Part shown: positions 1 through 9,135 of the stretch, one piece after another | Layout: the number at the start of each line of letters is the position of its first letter | Numbering within the stretch: position 1 is the first letter of the stretch | NCBI GenBank assembly: GCA_947502975.1 | Contig: CANNBV010000003.1 | Span: forward strand, 372,001 to 436,000 | From: an uncultured Flavobacteriaceae bacterium | GTDB lineage: Bacteria > Bacteroidota > Bacteroidia > Flavobacteriales > Flavobacteriaceae | Direction: 5' to 3' | DNA length: 64,000 bases | The notes under the pieces: generated by a model | What the model was told of the DNA's origin: nothing | The model's database searches: none | What the model saw: only the letters and a program-made list of their open reading frames with translations | Program-made: the position numbers and the translations under genes

Positions 1-1647
1 AGGAAGTTTGCCTTTTGACGGTAAAGCTCCAAAAATAATCTGAGCCGATTTTTCCTGAGCAATCTTACTATTTTGATAACTTACTACTATACTTTCAATA
101 TTTTCTATGGTTTTTAAGTCATCTAAAGCATATGGCTTTACAAATGCATCTAAGACAACATCATGAGTTCTAGCAATTTCATAAAGCCAAACAAGTTCTT
201 CGTTCTCAAACTTATAAGATTTCCATGGATTTGCATCAGAACGGTGAAGCCCAACTACTACAGTATTATAGGATTTCAATTTGTTCATTAATTCATCGAG
301 TTTATCAGCTTCAATCTTATGAACTTTTGTGTATTTTTTCAATTCATTATAAAAATGACTTCCATCATCCTCACCCAAGGCCACGTAAGCTATTTTTTTA
401 GTTTCCAAACGCGTAAAAGGCACTAAATCATTTTTATTTTTAACAACGGTAATGGCATTTTCTAATAGCTCTTCATATAAAATATCATCTTTCTGCCTAT
501 TTAAATGCTTGTGCAAATCGTATAGGCCAACTGGTTCGTAGTTATGTAAACCTACCTTATATTTAGCCATTAAAATCTTTTTTACAGAATGCGCTAAACG
601 ATCTTCCGTAATTTCACCTTTATTATATGCCTCAATAATTTTTCCAACACCAATTTCTACATCTTCAGACATTAACATAACATCATTACCAGCTTTAAAG
701 GCTGCTAAGTCTATATCGCCAGTATCACTAAAGTTTGCAGCCCCTTTCATGGTTAAAGCATCTGTAAAGATCAAACCTTTAAACCCTAAGGAATCTTTTA
801 AAATATCAGTAACTATATGTTTTGACAAAGAAGAAGGATATCCCTCTCTAGATTCTAAGCTAGGTACATTTAAATGCGCAACCATAACGCTTGACAAACC
901 TTTTTGGATAAGTTTTTTATAAGGGTATAACTCTACTGAATCAATACGTTTAGCACTAAAATTAATTGTTGGCAACGTGTGATGTGAATCTGCTTCTGTA
1001 TCGCCATGACCAGGAAAATGTTTCGCATTTGCTAAAACACCAGCACTTTGCATGCCTTTCATAAAGGCTAAGGCTTTTTCAGTAACATTGTCTCTGTCTT
1101 CCCCAAAAGAACGATTACCAATAATTGGGTTTTTTGGATTTGTATTAATATCAACAACAGGAGCAAAATTAAAATGAACCCCTAAACGCTTGCAGTGTTC
1201 ACCTATTTGTCTTCCTGTTTGTTCCACAAGTGTATTGTTCTTAATTGCACCTAAAGCCATGTTATATGGAAAAGCGTATGTAGAATCTAAACGCATACTT
1301 AAGCCCCATTCAGCATCCATACCAATAAGCATGGGTAATTTTGATATAGCCTGTAATTCGTTATTTAAAATTGCTTGACGCTTTGGCCCACCATTTGAAT
1401 AAATAATACCTCCAATATGGTGATTTTGAATTAAGTCAATCACCTTATTTTTAGCAATTGCATTTTGATTAGACATTACCTGAACCATATACAACTGCCC
1501 CACTTTTTCTTTAAGTGACATTATTTTATAGATACTATCAACCCATTTTTCCTGAGCTTTAGCATCTTTAGTTAGCAATGGATTTAAAATATTTTGCCCA
1601 CTTAAGAGAGAACATGAAAATAATAGGATATAAAAGATATGGCGCAT
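1..1647 (-). CDS. Glycoside hydrolase family 3 (beta-N-acetylhexosaminidase-like), C-terminus cut by window edge
   Basis: The frame is open from an ATG at 1647 to base 1, so the ORF track missed it; 549 codons are visible. The N-terminus is a signal peptide with a possible lipobox (FSCSLLSGQ). The GH3 catalytic barrel follows, with the hallmark KHFPGHGDT and the segment FTDALTMKG that precedes the nucleophile region. The C-terminal GH3 sandwich runs to the edge, ending near GALPSKGKLP, where related flavobacterial proteins continue, often into a beta-lactamase-like domain. The family removes terminal beta-linked sugars, often GlcNAc, from the periplasmic or surface side. It lies 118 bp after the GH29 gene on the same strand, so it is probably the last gene of a GH16-GH29-GH3 transcript. 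Family confident; substrate not determined. Confidence 0.9.
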   Translation of the reverse strand, partial: MRHIFYILLFSCSLLSGQNILNPLLTKDAKAQEKWVDSIYKIMSLKEKVGQLYMVQVMSNQNAIAKNKVIDLIQNHHIGGIIYSNGGPKRQAILNNELQAISKLPMLIGMDAEWGLSMRLDSTYAFPYNMALGAIKNNTLVEQTGRQIGEHCKRLGVHFNFAPVVDINTNPKNPIIGNRSFGEDRDNVTEKALAFMKGMQSAGVLANAKHFPGHGDTEADSHHTLPTINFSAKRIDSVELYPYKKLIQKGLSSVMVAHLNVPSLESREGYPSSLSKHIVTDILKDSLGFKGLIFTDALTMKGAANFSDTGDIDLAAFKAGNDVMLMSEDVEIGVGKIIEAYNKGEITEDRLAHSVKKILMAKYKVGLHNYEPVGLYDLHKHLNRQKDDILYEELLENAITVVKNKNDLVPFTRLETKKIAYVALGEDDGSHFYNELKKYTKVHKIEADKLDELMNKLKSYNTVVVGLHRSDANPWKSYKFENEELVWLYEIARTHDVVLDAFVKPYALDDLKTIENIESIVVSYQNSKIAQEKSAQIIFGALPSKGKLP

Positions 1648-1765
1648 AGGGGATTAATTAAGCAAAATGAATTAGTTAAATAATAACTAATAATCATGCC
1701 AAAATAACACTTTTAAAAAAAAGAGGAAAATACTTTAAGATAGTTTTATGTAGGCAATGATTTAT

Positions 1766-3163
1766 CTAAAACTTCAAGTTGATTTTGAACACGTTTGCAT
1801 TATCATCTAAATCAACTTCTTGGAGTTGTAATTCTAAAGCTTTTGAAGTGTGATTAAATTCAATATTACTTCCACTGCCTAAATGTGTGATATTTAAAAT
1901 ATCTCCATCTTTTAACTTAAAGGAATTATTGAGTGCTTTTATTTTTAAAATATCATTTGCTTTCCCTAAACATGTAGCATAAAGTGTATTCCCGTTTACT
2001 GTGAATCTAATATCATTTTCATCATACTGAATAGCTGCAAAATGATTATTATGATGAAAATTATTGCCTATTGAGATTTCATTGGGCCCCTCTCCATATA
2101 TAAACCATGGTGATGTATCATATATAGCTTCCCCGTTTTTTTGTAACCAATTCCCTAAATTTGTGAGATTTTTTATTACTACATCTGGAAACGAACCATC
2201 TGCCTTAGGAGGAATATTTAAAAGAAATATTCCATTTTTACTAACAACATCTACTAACATATCTATTAATTCATTTGTAGATCGTAACGGTGTCCCTTCT
2301 CTATAAAACCATCCATGAGTTTCCCAATCTGGCGGTACTGACATATCCATATCGGTAATCCAAGTATCATATGCAGTTTCATTTAAAATGCCATTCTCTA
2401 AGTCACGCATACCAATTCCAGGAGGTATATCATTAGATTTATACATAAACTCTACTTGCTTATCGTTTGTAATTGCGTTATTATAAAAATGAGTAATAAA
2501 ATCACGTTGGTATTTTTCAGGGAACACCTTGAAATCATCATCAAATTCTCCAATATATTTTGTACGATTTAATACTTTTTTATGATTTGCACCTTTAGTT
2601 CCTCCAAAACTTGCATCAACCCAAAAAATATCAGGATTATACTTATCCACACCTTCCTTAGCATAATTAATCCAATCGTCATTTTTTATGGAATGATAGG
2701 ATACCAAAGTTTTGAGTCCTTTTTTCTCTAAGGCTTGGAATACTTGACCAACGATATCAATTTTTGGCCCCATTTTAGCAGAATTATAATTAGAATATTG
2801 ACTATCCCAATGTTTAAAATCACTTCCATGCCAACCAATAACCCCTCCAAATTTAGCACCTGCCATTTTAAAAACATCAGCCCAATTATCAGCATTAAAG
2901 CTCTCCCCTTTAAAAAGCGCTATACGTTCATCATCTGAATAATCTTTGTACTCAGGAATGTATTGAAGTGTTTGGATACCCCAATGACAATAAATGCCAA
3001 ATTTTGCATTGATTAACCATTCTGGAGTTTGATGTTTTCGTAGTGATGTCCAATCAGATTCAAAGTACTCTTTTTGTTCTTGAGATTCTTCTTGATTTAT
3101 TGGTGCTTTACATGAAACATTAAAAATAATTATTATAACTAATGATACTGATAGTCTTCTCAT
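1766..3163 (-). CDS. GH29 alpha-L-fucosidase-like lipoprotein
   Basis: The 465-residue protein starts with a lipoprotein signal (lipobox FNVSC, Cys18), so it is membrane anchored. The body is a GH29 barrel: KFGIYCHWG near 55, GWHGSDFKHWDS near 110-121, SYHS near 155, and FWVDASFGG near 180, where Asp183 is the likely nucleophile. A small beta-sandwich fills the C-terminal 100 residues. GH29 enzymes remove alpha-L-fucose; some act on L-galactose, the 6-hydroxylated analogue found in agar and porphyran. The GH16 partner and galactose genes make L-galactose plausible here, but this is inference. The gene follows GH16 by 12 bp in the same operon. The usual HHDG motif is altered to GWHG, which may mark an unusual specificity. 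Confidence 0.88.
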   Translation of the reverse strand: MRRLSVSLVIIIIFNVSCKAPINQEESQEQKEYFESDWTSLRKHQTPEWLINAKFGIYCHWGIQTLQYIPEYKDYSDDERIALFKGESFNADNWADVFKMAGAKFGGVIGWHGSDFKHWDSQYSNYNSAKMGPKIDIVGQVFQALEKKGLKTLVSYHSIKNDDWINYAKEGVDKYNPDIFWVDASFGGTKGANHKKVLNRTKYIGEFDDDFKVFPEKYQRDFITHFYNNAITNDKQVEFMYKSNDIPPGIGMRDLENGILNETAYDTWITDMDMSVPPDWETHGWFYREGTPLRSTNELIDMLVDVVSKNGIFLLNIPPKADGSFPDVVIKNLTNLGNWLQKNGEAIYDTSPWFIYGEGPNEISIGNNFHHNNHFAAIQYDENDIRFTVNGNTLYATCLGKANDILKIKALNNSFKLKDGDILNITHLGSGSNIEFNHTSKALELQLQEVDLDDNANVFKINLKF

Positions 3164-3175
3164 TCTTTTTTGGTT

Positions 3176-4060
3176 TTAGTCTACTAACTTCCATGAGCGC
3201 ACCCAATCATATTTAGTTGTTCTATCTTCAAAAGAACCAGTCATTCCTCCATCAGCAGGCACGGGGTTCCAATTATAAGTTTCGACAACTAATCTTAGAT
3301 ACATAGGCAAGTCAAAATCTGCTGCTGGAGTTACTTTAGTATGAAATTTTCCATCCAAAAAGAAAAGTACTTCATCTTTGCTTTTCCACCAAACACCAAA
3401 CACATGATAATCATCATACACTTTCCCACCTAATTCTGTCTTTGCCCCGGCAATACCTTTAACCACATCACAACCATCAGGGATATTCCTACTATGCGTA
3501 TTAGAATTCATAGTATGATCAAATTTTTGAACAAACTCTTCTGTTCCTGTAATTTGGCCTATACTTTCTTGAATGTCTAATTCAGTGGTTCTTTTATCGC
3601 AGCCAGAAGCATCATCACGATCATTTATTAACCAAAATGTAGAAGACATAAATGTTTTATTGGCTTTCATACGGCATTCATAATAACCATAGGTCATACT
3701 TTTCCTTGAACCAGCATAACCACCTCCATGAGTAAATGTCTTTCCTTGTTTAATGATAGGGTTAGGCATTTTAGTTGTTGTAATTTGAAGATTACCATCA
3801 GCCACAGTAACATTATTTGCTAAAAATAGTCCTGGCGCTCTACCAATCCATCCTTGTCCAGAAATTTGCCATTTTTTAGTATCAACTTTATCACCTTCAA
3901 ACTCATCCGACATTTTTTTGATAGGTTTCCATTTACTATTAGTTGGCCTAGGATCTTCACCTTCCAAGAAAAAAGGTCCAGATATACTGCTTTCCTGCGC
4001 ACAAGACAAAGTCATGGATAATAAGAAAAGTACTAAGAATATTGATTTGAAAAGTTTCAT
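3176..4060 (-). CDS. GH16 endo-galactanase-like lipoprotein (agarase/porphyranase/carrageenase clan)
   Basis: The 294-residue protein has a lipobox (MTLSC, Cys20) and one GH16 jelly-roll domain. The catalytic strand reads ELDIQE with Glu160, Asp162 and Glu165. The E-x-D-x-x-E spacing is the beta-bulge form used by agarases, porphyranases, kappa-carrageenases and laminarinases rather than the E-x-D-x-E form. GYYECRMKA and STFWLIND are typical of the agarase/porphyranase side. It should cut internal beta-linkages of a surface-bound galactan and is first in an operon with GH29 and GH3. A good promoter lies 50 bp upstream. Exact polymer (agarose, porphyran, other) is not decided by sequence reading. 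Confidence 0.88.
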   Translation of the reverse strand: MKLFKSIFLVLFLLSMTLSCAQESSISGPFFLEGEDPRPTNSKWKPIKKMSDEFEGDKVDTKKWQISGQGWIGRAPGLFLANNVTVADGNLQITTTKMPNPIIKQGKTFTHGGGYAGSRKSMTYGYYECRMKANKTFMSSTFWLINDRDDASGCDKRTTELDIQESIGQITGTEEFVQKFDHTMNSNTHSRNIPDGCDVVKGIAGAKTELGGKVYDDYHVFGVWWKSKDEVLFFLDGKFHTKVTPAADFDLPMYLRLVVETYNWNPVPADGGMTGSFEDRTTKYDWVRSWKLVD

Positions 4061-4106
4061 AAGAATGTAGTTTAGTTTAGATAGTTTAAATCAGAAATAC
4101 ACTTAC

Positions 4107-4134
4107 CAAACTTAATAAGATCAATATAATTCAA
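4107..4134 (-). promoter_or_regulatory. Promoter for the GH16-GH29-GH3 operon
   Basis: On the minus strand the -7 box is TAAGTTTG (4114 to 4107), preceded after 17 bp by TTG (4134 to 4132). This fits the Bacteroidetes pattern TTG-N17-23-TAnnTTTG. The predicted start lies about 40 bp before the GH16 ATG. Confidence 0.6.
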
Positions 4135-4180
4135 TGACAATAAATGAACTTAAGTAGGTAATAAATATACTATTTAATAA

Positions 4181-4214
4181 AAAAGCCCTTAACTAAAATT
4201 AGTTAAGGGCTTTT
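4181..4214 (-). terminator. Intrinsic terminator after the SSS transporter
   Basis: AAAAGCCCTTAACT pairs perfectly with AGTTAAGGGCTTTT across a 6-nt loop. It lies 20 bp after the stop of the minus-strand symporter gene and before the GH16 promoter, so it separates the two minus-strand units. Confidence 0.85.
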
Positions 4215-4234
4215 AAATATATTAGATTTAAAAT

Positions 4235-5896
4235 TTACCAGAACTTTGTGTAAAGGAATGCTAAAATTATCATTACAACAAAAGAGCCAATGTTAAATAA
4301 TGGTGTTGTTTTGAAAAGATCTTTTGAGAAATGAATTCCCTTTTCGTCATTTTCTCCCTTATTCTCTAAATAACTCACGATCATAATTACTACTATAGAC
4401 AGAAGAGTAGCAATTCCCATTTGATGCATCCATGGGGCTAACCATTCAAATGCATCTAACTTTTGAGGTAAAACCTTTAGCGTAAGAGCAATCGGAATTG
4501 ATAATATCGCTCCCCAAATAGCACCAGAATTTGTAGTTTTCTTCCAGAATAAGCCTAACAAGAACACAGCTAGAATACCAGGACTTACTAAGCCTGTATA
4601 CTCTTGAATATCTTGGAATACTTGATCTGAACCATCAAGTAATGGCGCAATTAAAACTGCAATAACTAAGGCAACAGCTCCCGTAATTCTACCAACATTA
4701 ACTGTCTTTTTATCGTTAGCATCTTTATCAAAATATTGTTTGTAAATATCCATTGTGAATATAGTAGATGTTGAGTTCAACATTGAGGCCAAGGACGACA
4801 CCACCGCAGCTGCTAATGCCGCAAATGCCACACCTTTAAGTCCTGTTGGTAAAAATTGTAGTAACCAAGGATAGGCTTTATCTGCCTTATCTGCTGATGG
4901 CAAATTCATTTGTCCCATTTCACCTAATCGTGCCATAATTTCTGGATCGTTAACCATAACATAAGCTGCAATCCCAGGAATCACCACAATTAAAGGAATT
5001 ACTAATTTTAATGCAGCAGCTAAAAGAATGCCTTTTTGAGACTCTTTCAACGATTTTGCAGCTAAGGTTCGTTGGATAATGTATTGATTGAACCCCCAAT
5101 AATAAATATTAGCAACCCATAGGCCTCCGATCAATACCCAAATCCCAGGTAAATCTAAATAATTTTTGTTCTTTGAACCATCACTATTAAATTCATCTAA
5201 AACCATATGGAATTTTTCAGGAGCCGCATCCAATACTTTGTTAAATCCAGCTATGATCCCTTCCCCATCTGAAACGGTATTTAAAGCTAAATAGGTAGTA
5301 ACTATACCTCCTAAAACCAAAAACACTACTTGAATAACATCTGTCCATGCTACAGCCGATAGACCTCCGTATAAAGAATACGCTGCTGCAAACAATGCCA
5401 AACCAATCATAGCATACATTATATCTACTCCCAATATAGTCTGAATTGCTAAACCACCTAAATACAATACTGTTGTTAAATTTATGAAAACATACAAAGC
5501 TAACCAGAAGCAAGCCAAAATTGTTTTCAATGTGGTTGAAAAACGTTTTTCAACAAACTCAGGAATAGTGTAAAGCCCTTTTTCTATAAAAATTGGTAAA
5601 AAATACTTACCAACTATAATTAAAGTTAGCGCAGCCATCCATTCATAAGAAGCAATTGCCAAACCTAGTGCAAAACCAGATCCAGACATTCCAATAAATT
5701 GTTCTGCTGAAATATTCGCAGCAATTAATGATGCGCCAATGGCCCACCATGGTAAAGATTTACTTGCTAAAAAATAGTCTTCTGCATTTTTTTGATGCCC
5801 CTTTTTATCACGGGACACCCATAATCCTACACCTAGAATTAAAACGGCGTATGCAACAAATACTACGTAATCCCAAGTATCAAACCCTGATGTCAT
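4235..5896 (-). CDS. Sodium/sugar symporter, SSS family (SGLT-like)
   Basis: This inner-membrane protein of about 553 residues has some 14 hydrophobic segments. N-terminal hallmarks of the sodium:solute symporter family are EDYFLASKSLPWWAIG, SLIAANISAEQFIGMSG and the SYEWMAA stretch. ALAAAVVSSLASMLNSTSTIFTMD matches the helix that carries the second sodium site. It is closest in character to vSGLT-type galactose/glucose carriers. The divergent neighbours are a GntR regulator and galM-galK-galT, so galactose (or a related monosaccharide) uptake is the likely role. The ORF track starts at TTG 5902; ATG 5896 (MTSGFDTWD) is preferred. Promoter at 5926-5933 and terminator at 4181-4214 mark a single-gene unit. 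Confidence 0.9.
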   Translation of the reverse strand: MTSGFDTWDYVVFVAYAVLILGVGLWVSRDKKGHQKNAEDYFLASKSLPWWAIGASLIAANISAEQFIGMSGSGFALGLAIASYEWMAALTLIIVGKYFLPIFIEKGLYTIPEFVEKRFSTTLKTILACFWLALYVFINLTTVLYLGGLAIQTILGVDIMYAMIGLALFAAAYSLYGGLSAVAWTDVIQVVFLVLGGIVTTYLALNTVSDGEGIIAGFNKVLDAAPEKFHMVLDEFNSDGSKNKNYLDLPGIWVLIGGLWVANIYYWGFNQYIIQRTLAAKSLKESQKGILLAAALKLVIPLIVVIPGIAAYVMVNDPEIMARLGEMGQMNLPSADKADKAYPWLLQFLPTGLKGVAFAALAAAVVSSLASMLNSTSTIFTMDIYKQYFDKDANDKKTVNVGRITGAVALVIAVLIAPLLDGSDQVFQDIQEYTGLVSPGILAVFLLGLFWKKTTNSGAIWGAILSIPIALTLKVLPQKLDAFEWLAPWMHQMGIATLLSIVVIMIVSYLENKGENDEKGIHFSKDLFKTTPLFNIGSFVVMIILAFLYTKFW

Positions 5897-5925
5897 AATC
5901 AAATTAGTTTAGTTAGTTAAAGTTC

Positions 5926-5933
5926 CAAATATA
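5926..5933 (-). promoter_or_regulatory. -7 promoter element of the SSS transporter gene
   Basis: The minus strand reads TATATTTG, an exact TAnnTTTG box, about 30 bp before ATG 5896. No clear -33 TTG is seen at standard distance, which may mean that an activator is needed. Confidence 0.55.
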
Positions 5934-5995
5934 TGTATTTAAATTTAAAATATAAGGCACTCAGCTTTCATATATACAGAACAAATCGTTCAAAA

Positions 5996-6019
5996 ACCCA
6001 ACTAGTAGGGTCTAGTAGG
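5996..6019. promoter_or_regulatory. Candidate operator of the galactose regulator (palindrome plus direct repeat)
   Basis: ACCCAACTAGTAGGGT (5996-6011) differs from its own reverse complement only at positions 5 and 12. Its right part, CTAGTAGG (6002-6009), is repeated directly at 6012-6019. The site sits between the divergent symporter and regulator genes, centred about 42 bp before the G of the regulator's -7 box. GntR-family proteins bind short palindromes, so this is the best operator candidate in the region. Confidence 0.5.
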
Positions 6020-6037
6020 TTTTTATGTAAATTTTTA

Positions 6038-6045
6038 TATCTTTG
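6038..6045 (+). promoter_or_regulatory. -7 promoter element of the regulator-galMKT operon
   Basis: TATCTTTG is an exact TAnnTTTG box. The ATG at 6055 begins 10 bases after the G, so the transcript should have almost no leader. The TTG start chosen by the ORF track (6043) lies inside this box and is therefore unlikely. Confidence 0.65.
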
Positions 6046-6054
6046 AAAACTCTT

Positions 6055-7047
6055 ATGATTGACGTAAAAGACAAAATAGGCATTCCTAAATATCAACAAA
6101 TTGTATTTTCTGTTGAAAAAGCAATTATCCGTGGTCAATTAAAAAAAGGAGATCAAATTCCATCTATTAATACTATAAGAGAACAACATAGTCTCTCAAG
6201 AGATACTGTTTTAATGGCTTTTAATGAGCTAAAAAGTAGAGGAATTATTCAATCGGTAGTAGGAAAAGGCTATTATGTTACCAGTGAAAATATCAGTGTA
6301 AAACAAAAAGTACTATTATTATTTGATGAACTCAATTCATTCAAGGAAGATTTATACAACAGCTTAATAAACAATCTAAATATAGATGTTGAAGTAGACA
6401 TTTACTTTCATCATTTTAACCATAACGTTTTCAGCAAGATAATAGAAGATAATATTGGAGACTATAACACTTATATTATAATGCCTGCGAATTTGAAAGG
6501 CACCAACAAACTACTTAAAAAATTACCAGAAGGTAGCGTCTATATTTTGGATCAAATGCCAAAAGAACTCAATAAGTATCCTGGAATTTATCAGAATTTT
6601 GAGAATGATATTTATACTAATCTAGATAAGGCTTTTGATTATATCAAAAAATATCAAAAACTGGTTTTAGTGTTTTCTAAAGATAGACAACCTAAAGGTA
6701 TGAAAGATGGATTTGTTTTATTTTGTAAGGACAAAAATCTTCCATATGGTATTTTAGATTCTATGAAGCATGAAATGCCAAAAAAGGGAGAATTGTATAT
6801 TGTTCCTGATGATAAAAATCTGCTTCGTATTATAAAAAAGATGAAGTCATCTGAACTTTCTTTGGTAAAAGATATTGGGATTATTTCTTATAATGATACA
6901 TTGCTCAAAGAAATTGTAGAAGGAGGTATTACTACTATCTCAACTGACTTTACTACGATGGGGGAACGTTTAGCAGAAATGATTCAAAACAACGAACACA
7001 AACACATAGAAAACCCTAATCACCTCATTTTAAGACATTCACTTTAA
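6055..7047 (+). CDS. GntR-family transcriptional regulator with sugar-binding (LacI-like) effector domain
   Basis: The protein has about 330 residues. Residues 5-75 form a GntR winged helix (IPKYQQIVFSVEKAIIRGQL, then GDQIPSINTIREQHSLSRDT). The rest resembles a periplasmic-binding-protein fold of the LacI type (GIISYNDTLLKEIVEGGITT, TTMGERLAEMI). This GntR plus substrate-binding layout is common among Bacteroidetes carbohydrate regulators. It opens an operon with galM, galK and galT (10-bp gap to galM) and faces the SSS symporter, so it probably senses galactose or a galactan product and controls both units. ATG 6055 replaces the track's TTG because that codon overlaps the -7 box. Whether it activates or represses is unknown. 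Confidence 0.85.
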   Translation: MIDVKDKIGIPKYQQIVFSVEKAIIRGQLKKGDQIPSINTIREQHSLSRDTVLMAFNELKSRGIIQSVVGKGYYVTSENISVKQKVLLLFDELNSFKEDLYNSLINNLNIDVEVDIYFHHFNHNVFSKIIEDNIGDYNTYIIMPANLKGTNKLLKKLPEGSVYILDQMPKELNKYPGIYQNFENDIYTNLDKAFDYIKKYQKLVLVFSKDRQPKGMKDGFVLFCKDKNLPYGILDSMKHEMPKKGELYIVPDDKNLLRIIKKMKSSELSLVKDIGIISYNDTLLKEIVEGGITTISTDFTTMGERLAEMIQNNEHKHIENPNHLILRHSL

Positions 7048-7057
7048 ACATTTACAA

Positions 7058-7948
7058 TTGTATACCATTCAACACATTAAAGCGCAAAATATTATAGAAG
7101 TAACAAATGCTAAAGCTTCTGTTTACGGAAAGATTTACTTAGACCAAGGTGCAAGTCTTCAAGAGTTAACACTTAATGGGCATGAAATCATCCAAGACTT
7201 AAAACCTCTAGAATATAAAGATTCTTACGCATCTTCTATTTTATTTCCCTTTGCAAATAGAATAAAAGACGGTATTTACGAATTTAAAGGACAATCATTT
7301 CAGTTTAAAAAAAATCAAACAGAAGAACAAAATGCATTACATGGCTTAGTTTATAATAAAACCTTTGAAATTTCAGAACAAAATGTTTCAGAAGACAGTG
7401 CAATAATTTCACTAGAATATACTGAAAATAATATATCTGCAGGTTTTCCATATACTTATAAAATCAAGCTAGAATATGTATTCAAAAACTCATCTTTCAA
7501 TTTAAACGTCACAGTAGAGAATACTGATAAAAAAGCGTTTCCTTTTACTATCGGGTGGCATCCTTATTTTACAAGTTCTAATTTATTCGATAGTGAGATA
7601 GTAATGGATAGCAAAGAAAAAGTGGTTTTAGGTGAACGTAATATAACCACAGGAACTGAGGCTATTTCGGGAGAGAATACAATTAAAATCAAAGATCAAT
7701 TTTTAGATGACTGTTGGATTTTAAATTCTGATAAAGTACTATTTAAAACTCCTAAATATGATTTAGAATTTAATGCGACTGGTAATAATAACTTTTTGCA
7801 AGCCTATACACCTCCGAGAAAAAACACTATAGCCATAGAGCCTACTACTGGGGTTTCAGACAGTTTCAACAACAAAATTGGATTAAACATTTTACAGCCA
7901 AGCAATGCTTATAATATTTCTTGGTCATTAAACATACATAATAACTAA
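7058..7948 (+). CDS. galM: Aldose 1-epimerase (galactose mutarotase)
   Basis: The 296-residue protein matches the mutarotase fold: NGHEIIQDL, SSILFPFANRIKDGIY, the conserved His in ALHGLVY, and TIGWHPYFT with the catalytic-region His. It interconverts beta- and alpha-D-galactose in the cytoplasm so that galactokinase gets its alpha substrate. The start must be TTG 7058: an in-frame TAA lies at 7031 and no ATG or GTG occurs between it and the conserved N-terminus. The gene is 10 bp after the regulator and 12 bp before galK, inside the operon. Confidence 0.88.
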   Translation: MYTIQHIKAQNIIEVTNAKASVYGKIYLDQGASLQELTLNGHEIIQDLKPLEYKDSYASSILFPFANRIKDGIYEFKGQSFQFKKNQTEEQNALHGLVYNKTFEISEQNVSEDSAIISLEYTENNISAGFPYTYKIKLEYVFKNSSFNLNVTVENTDKKAFPFTIGWHPYFTSSNLFDSEIVMDSKEKVVLGERNITTGTEAISGENTIKIKDQFLDDCWILNSDKVLFKTPKYDLEFNATGNNNFLQAYTPPRKNTIAIEPTTGVSDSFNNKIGLNILQPSNAYNISWSLNIHNN

Positions 7949-7960
7949 ACTATAACTAAA

Positions 7961-9109
7961 ATGAGTAAAGCATTAATTAATGATGTAAAGAATGCATTTA
8001 TAAATACCTTTAAACAAGACCCATTGCTTGTATTTTCTCCTGGCAGAATTAATATCATAGGGGAACATACCGATTACAATGACGGATTTGTATTTCCAGC
8101 TGCTGTGGATAAAGGTATTGCCGCTGCAATTCAAAAAAGCGATTCAGGAATTTCAACAGCTATTGCATTAGATTTAGACAGTACGATTGAGTTTGAACTA
8201 AATAAATTAAGCCCTTCAAAACAAGGAAATTGGGAAAACTATGTATTTGGTGTAGTTGCCGAAATACAAAATCGAAATATTGTAGTTGGTGACTTTAACA
8301 TCATTTTTAAAGGAAATATCCCAGGTGGTGCAGGCATGTCGTCATCTGCAGCTTTAGAAAATAGTGTGGTTTATGGATTAAACGAGCTTTTTGATTTAGG
8401 CCTTTCTAAACACGATATGATTTTAATATCTCAGAAAGCGGAACACAACTATGTTGGTGTAAAATGTGGTATTATGGACCAATATGCGAGCATGTTTGGG
8501 ATTAAAAACAATGCTTTACATTTAGATTGTCGTACTGTAGAATCGAAACCTTATGAGATTAATTTTAAGGATCATCAATTAATGCTAATTAATACAAATG
8601 TAAAGCACAGTCTTTCAGATAGTGCTTATAATGACAGACGATCTGCTTGTGAAAGTATTTCTGAATTACTAGGCGTAAAAGCATTAAGAGATGCTACAGA
8701 AGCAGATTTAGAAACTATAATCAATAAGGTAACACCTTCTAACTATCTTAAGGCGCTATATGTAATTCAAGAGAATGATCGCACATTAAAAGCAGCAAAA
8801 GCTATCGAAGATGGTGATTTAGAAAAACTTGGGAAGTTAATATATCAATCTCATGCAGGCTTATCAGATCAATATAAGGTAAGTTGTGATGAATTAGATT
8901 TCCTTGTAGCACAAGCGAAGAAAAACAAACATGTTCTAGGCGCTAGAATGATGGGTGGTGGCTTTGGTGGCTGCACAATTAACTTAGTTGCAAAGAGTGA
9001 AGCTAAAGTATTCGCAGAGACAGCTTCAAAAGCATACAAGAAAAAATTTGATAAAGAATGCTCAGTCTATTTCATTCAATTATCAGACGGTACACATTTA
9101 GTTAAATAA
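7961..9109 (+). CDS. galK: Galactokinase
   Basis: The 382-residue GHMP kinase has the usual family length. The galactokinase signature is GRINIIGEHTDYNDG near residue 28; the ATP loop GGAGMSSSAALE is near 125; the third motif MMGGGFGGCTINLV is near 330. It phosphorylates alpha-D-galactose to galactose-1-phosphate, the first committed Leloir step. It lies between galM and galT with short gaps, so co-transcription is expected. All key motifs are intact. Confidence 0.96.
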   Translation: MSKALINDVKNAFINTFKQDPLLVFSPGRINIIGEHTDYNDGFVFPAAVDKGIAAAIQKSDSGISTAIALDLDSTIEFELNKLSPSKQGNWENYVFGVVAEIQNRNIVVGDFNIIFKGNIPGGAGMSSSAALENSVVYGLNELFDLGLSKHDMILISQKAEHNYVGVKCGIMDQYASMFGIKNNALHLDCRTVESKPYEINFKDHQLMLINTNVKHSLSDSAYNDRRSACESISELLGVKALRDATEADLETIINKVTPSNYLKALYVIQENDRTLKAAKAIEDGDLEKLGKLIYQSHAGLSDQYKVSCDELDFLVAQAKKNKHVLGARMMGGGFGGCTINLVAKSEAKVFAETASKAYKKKFDKECSVYFIQLSDGTHLVK

Positions 9110-9135
9110 ATACATCACACCGCAATATATTTAAA

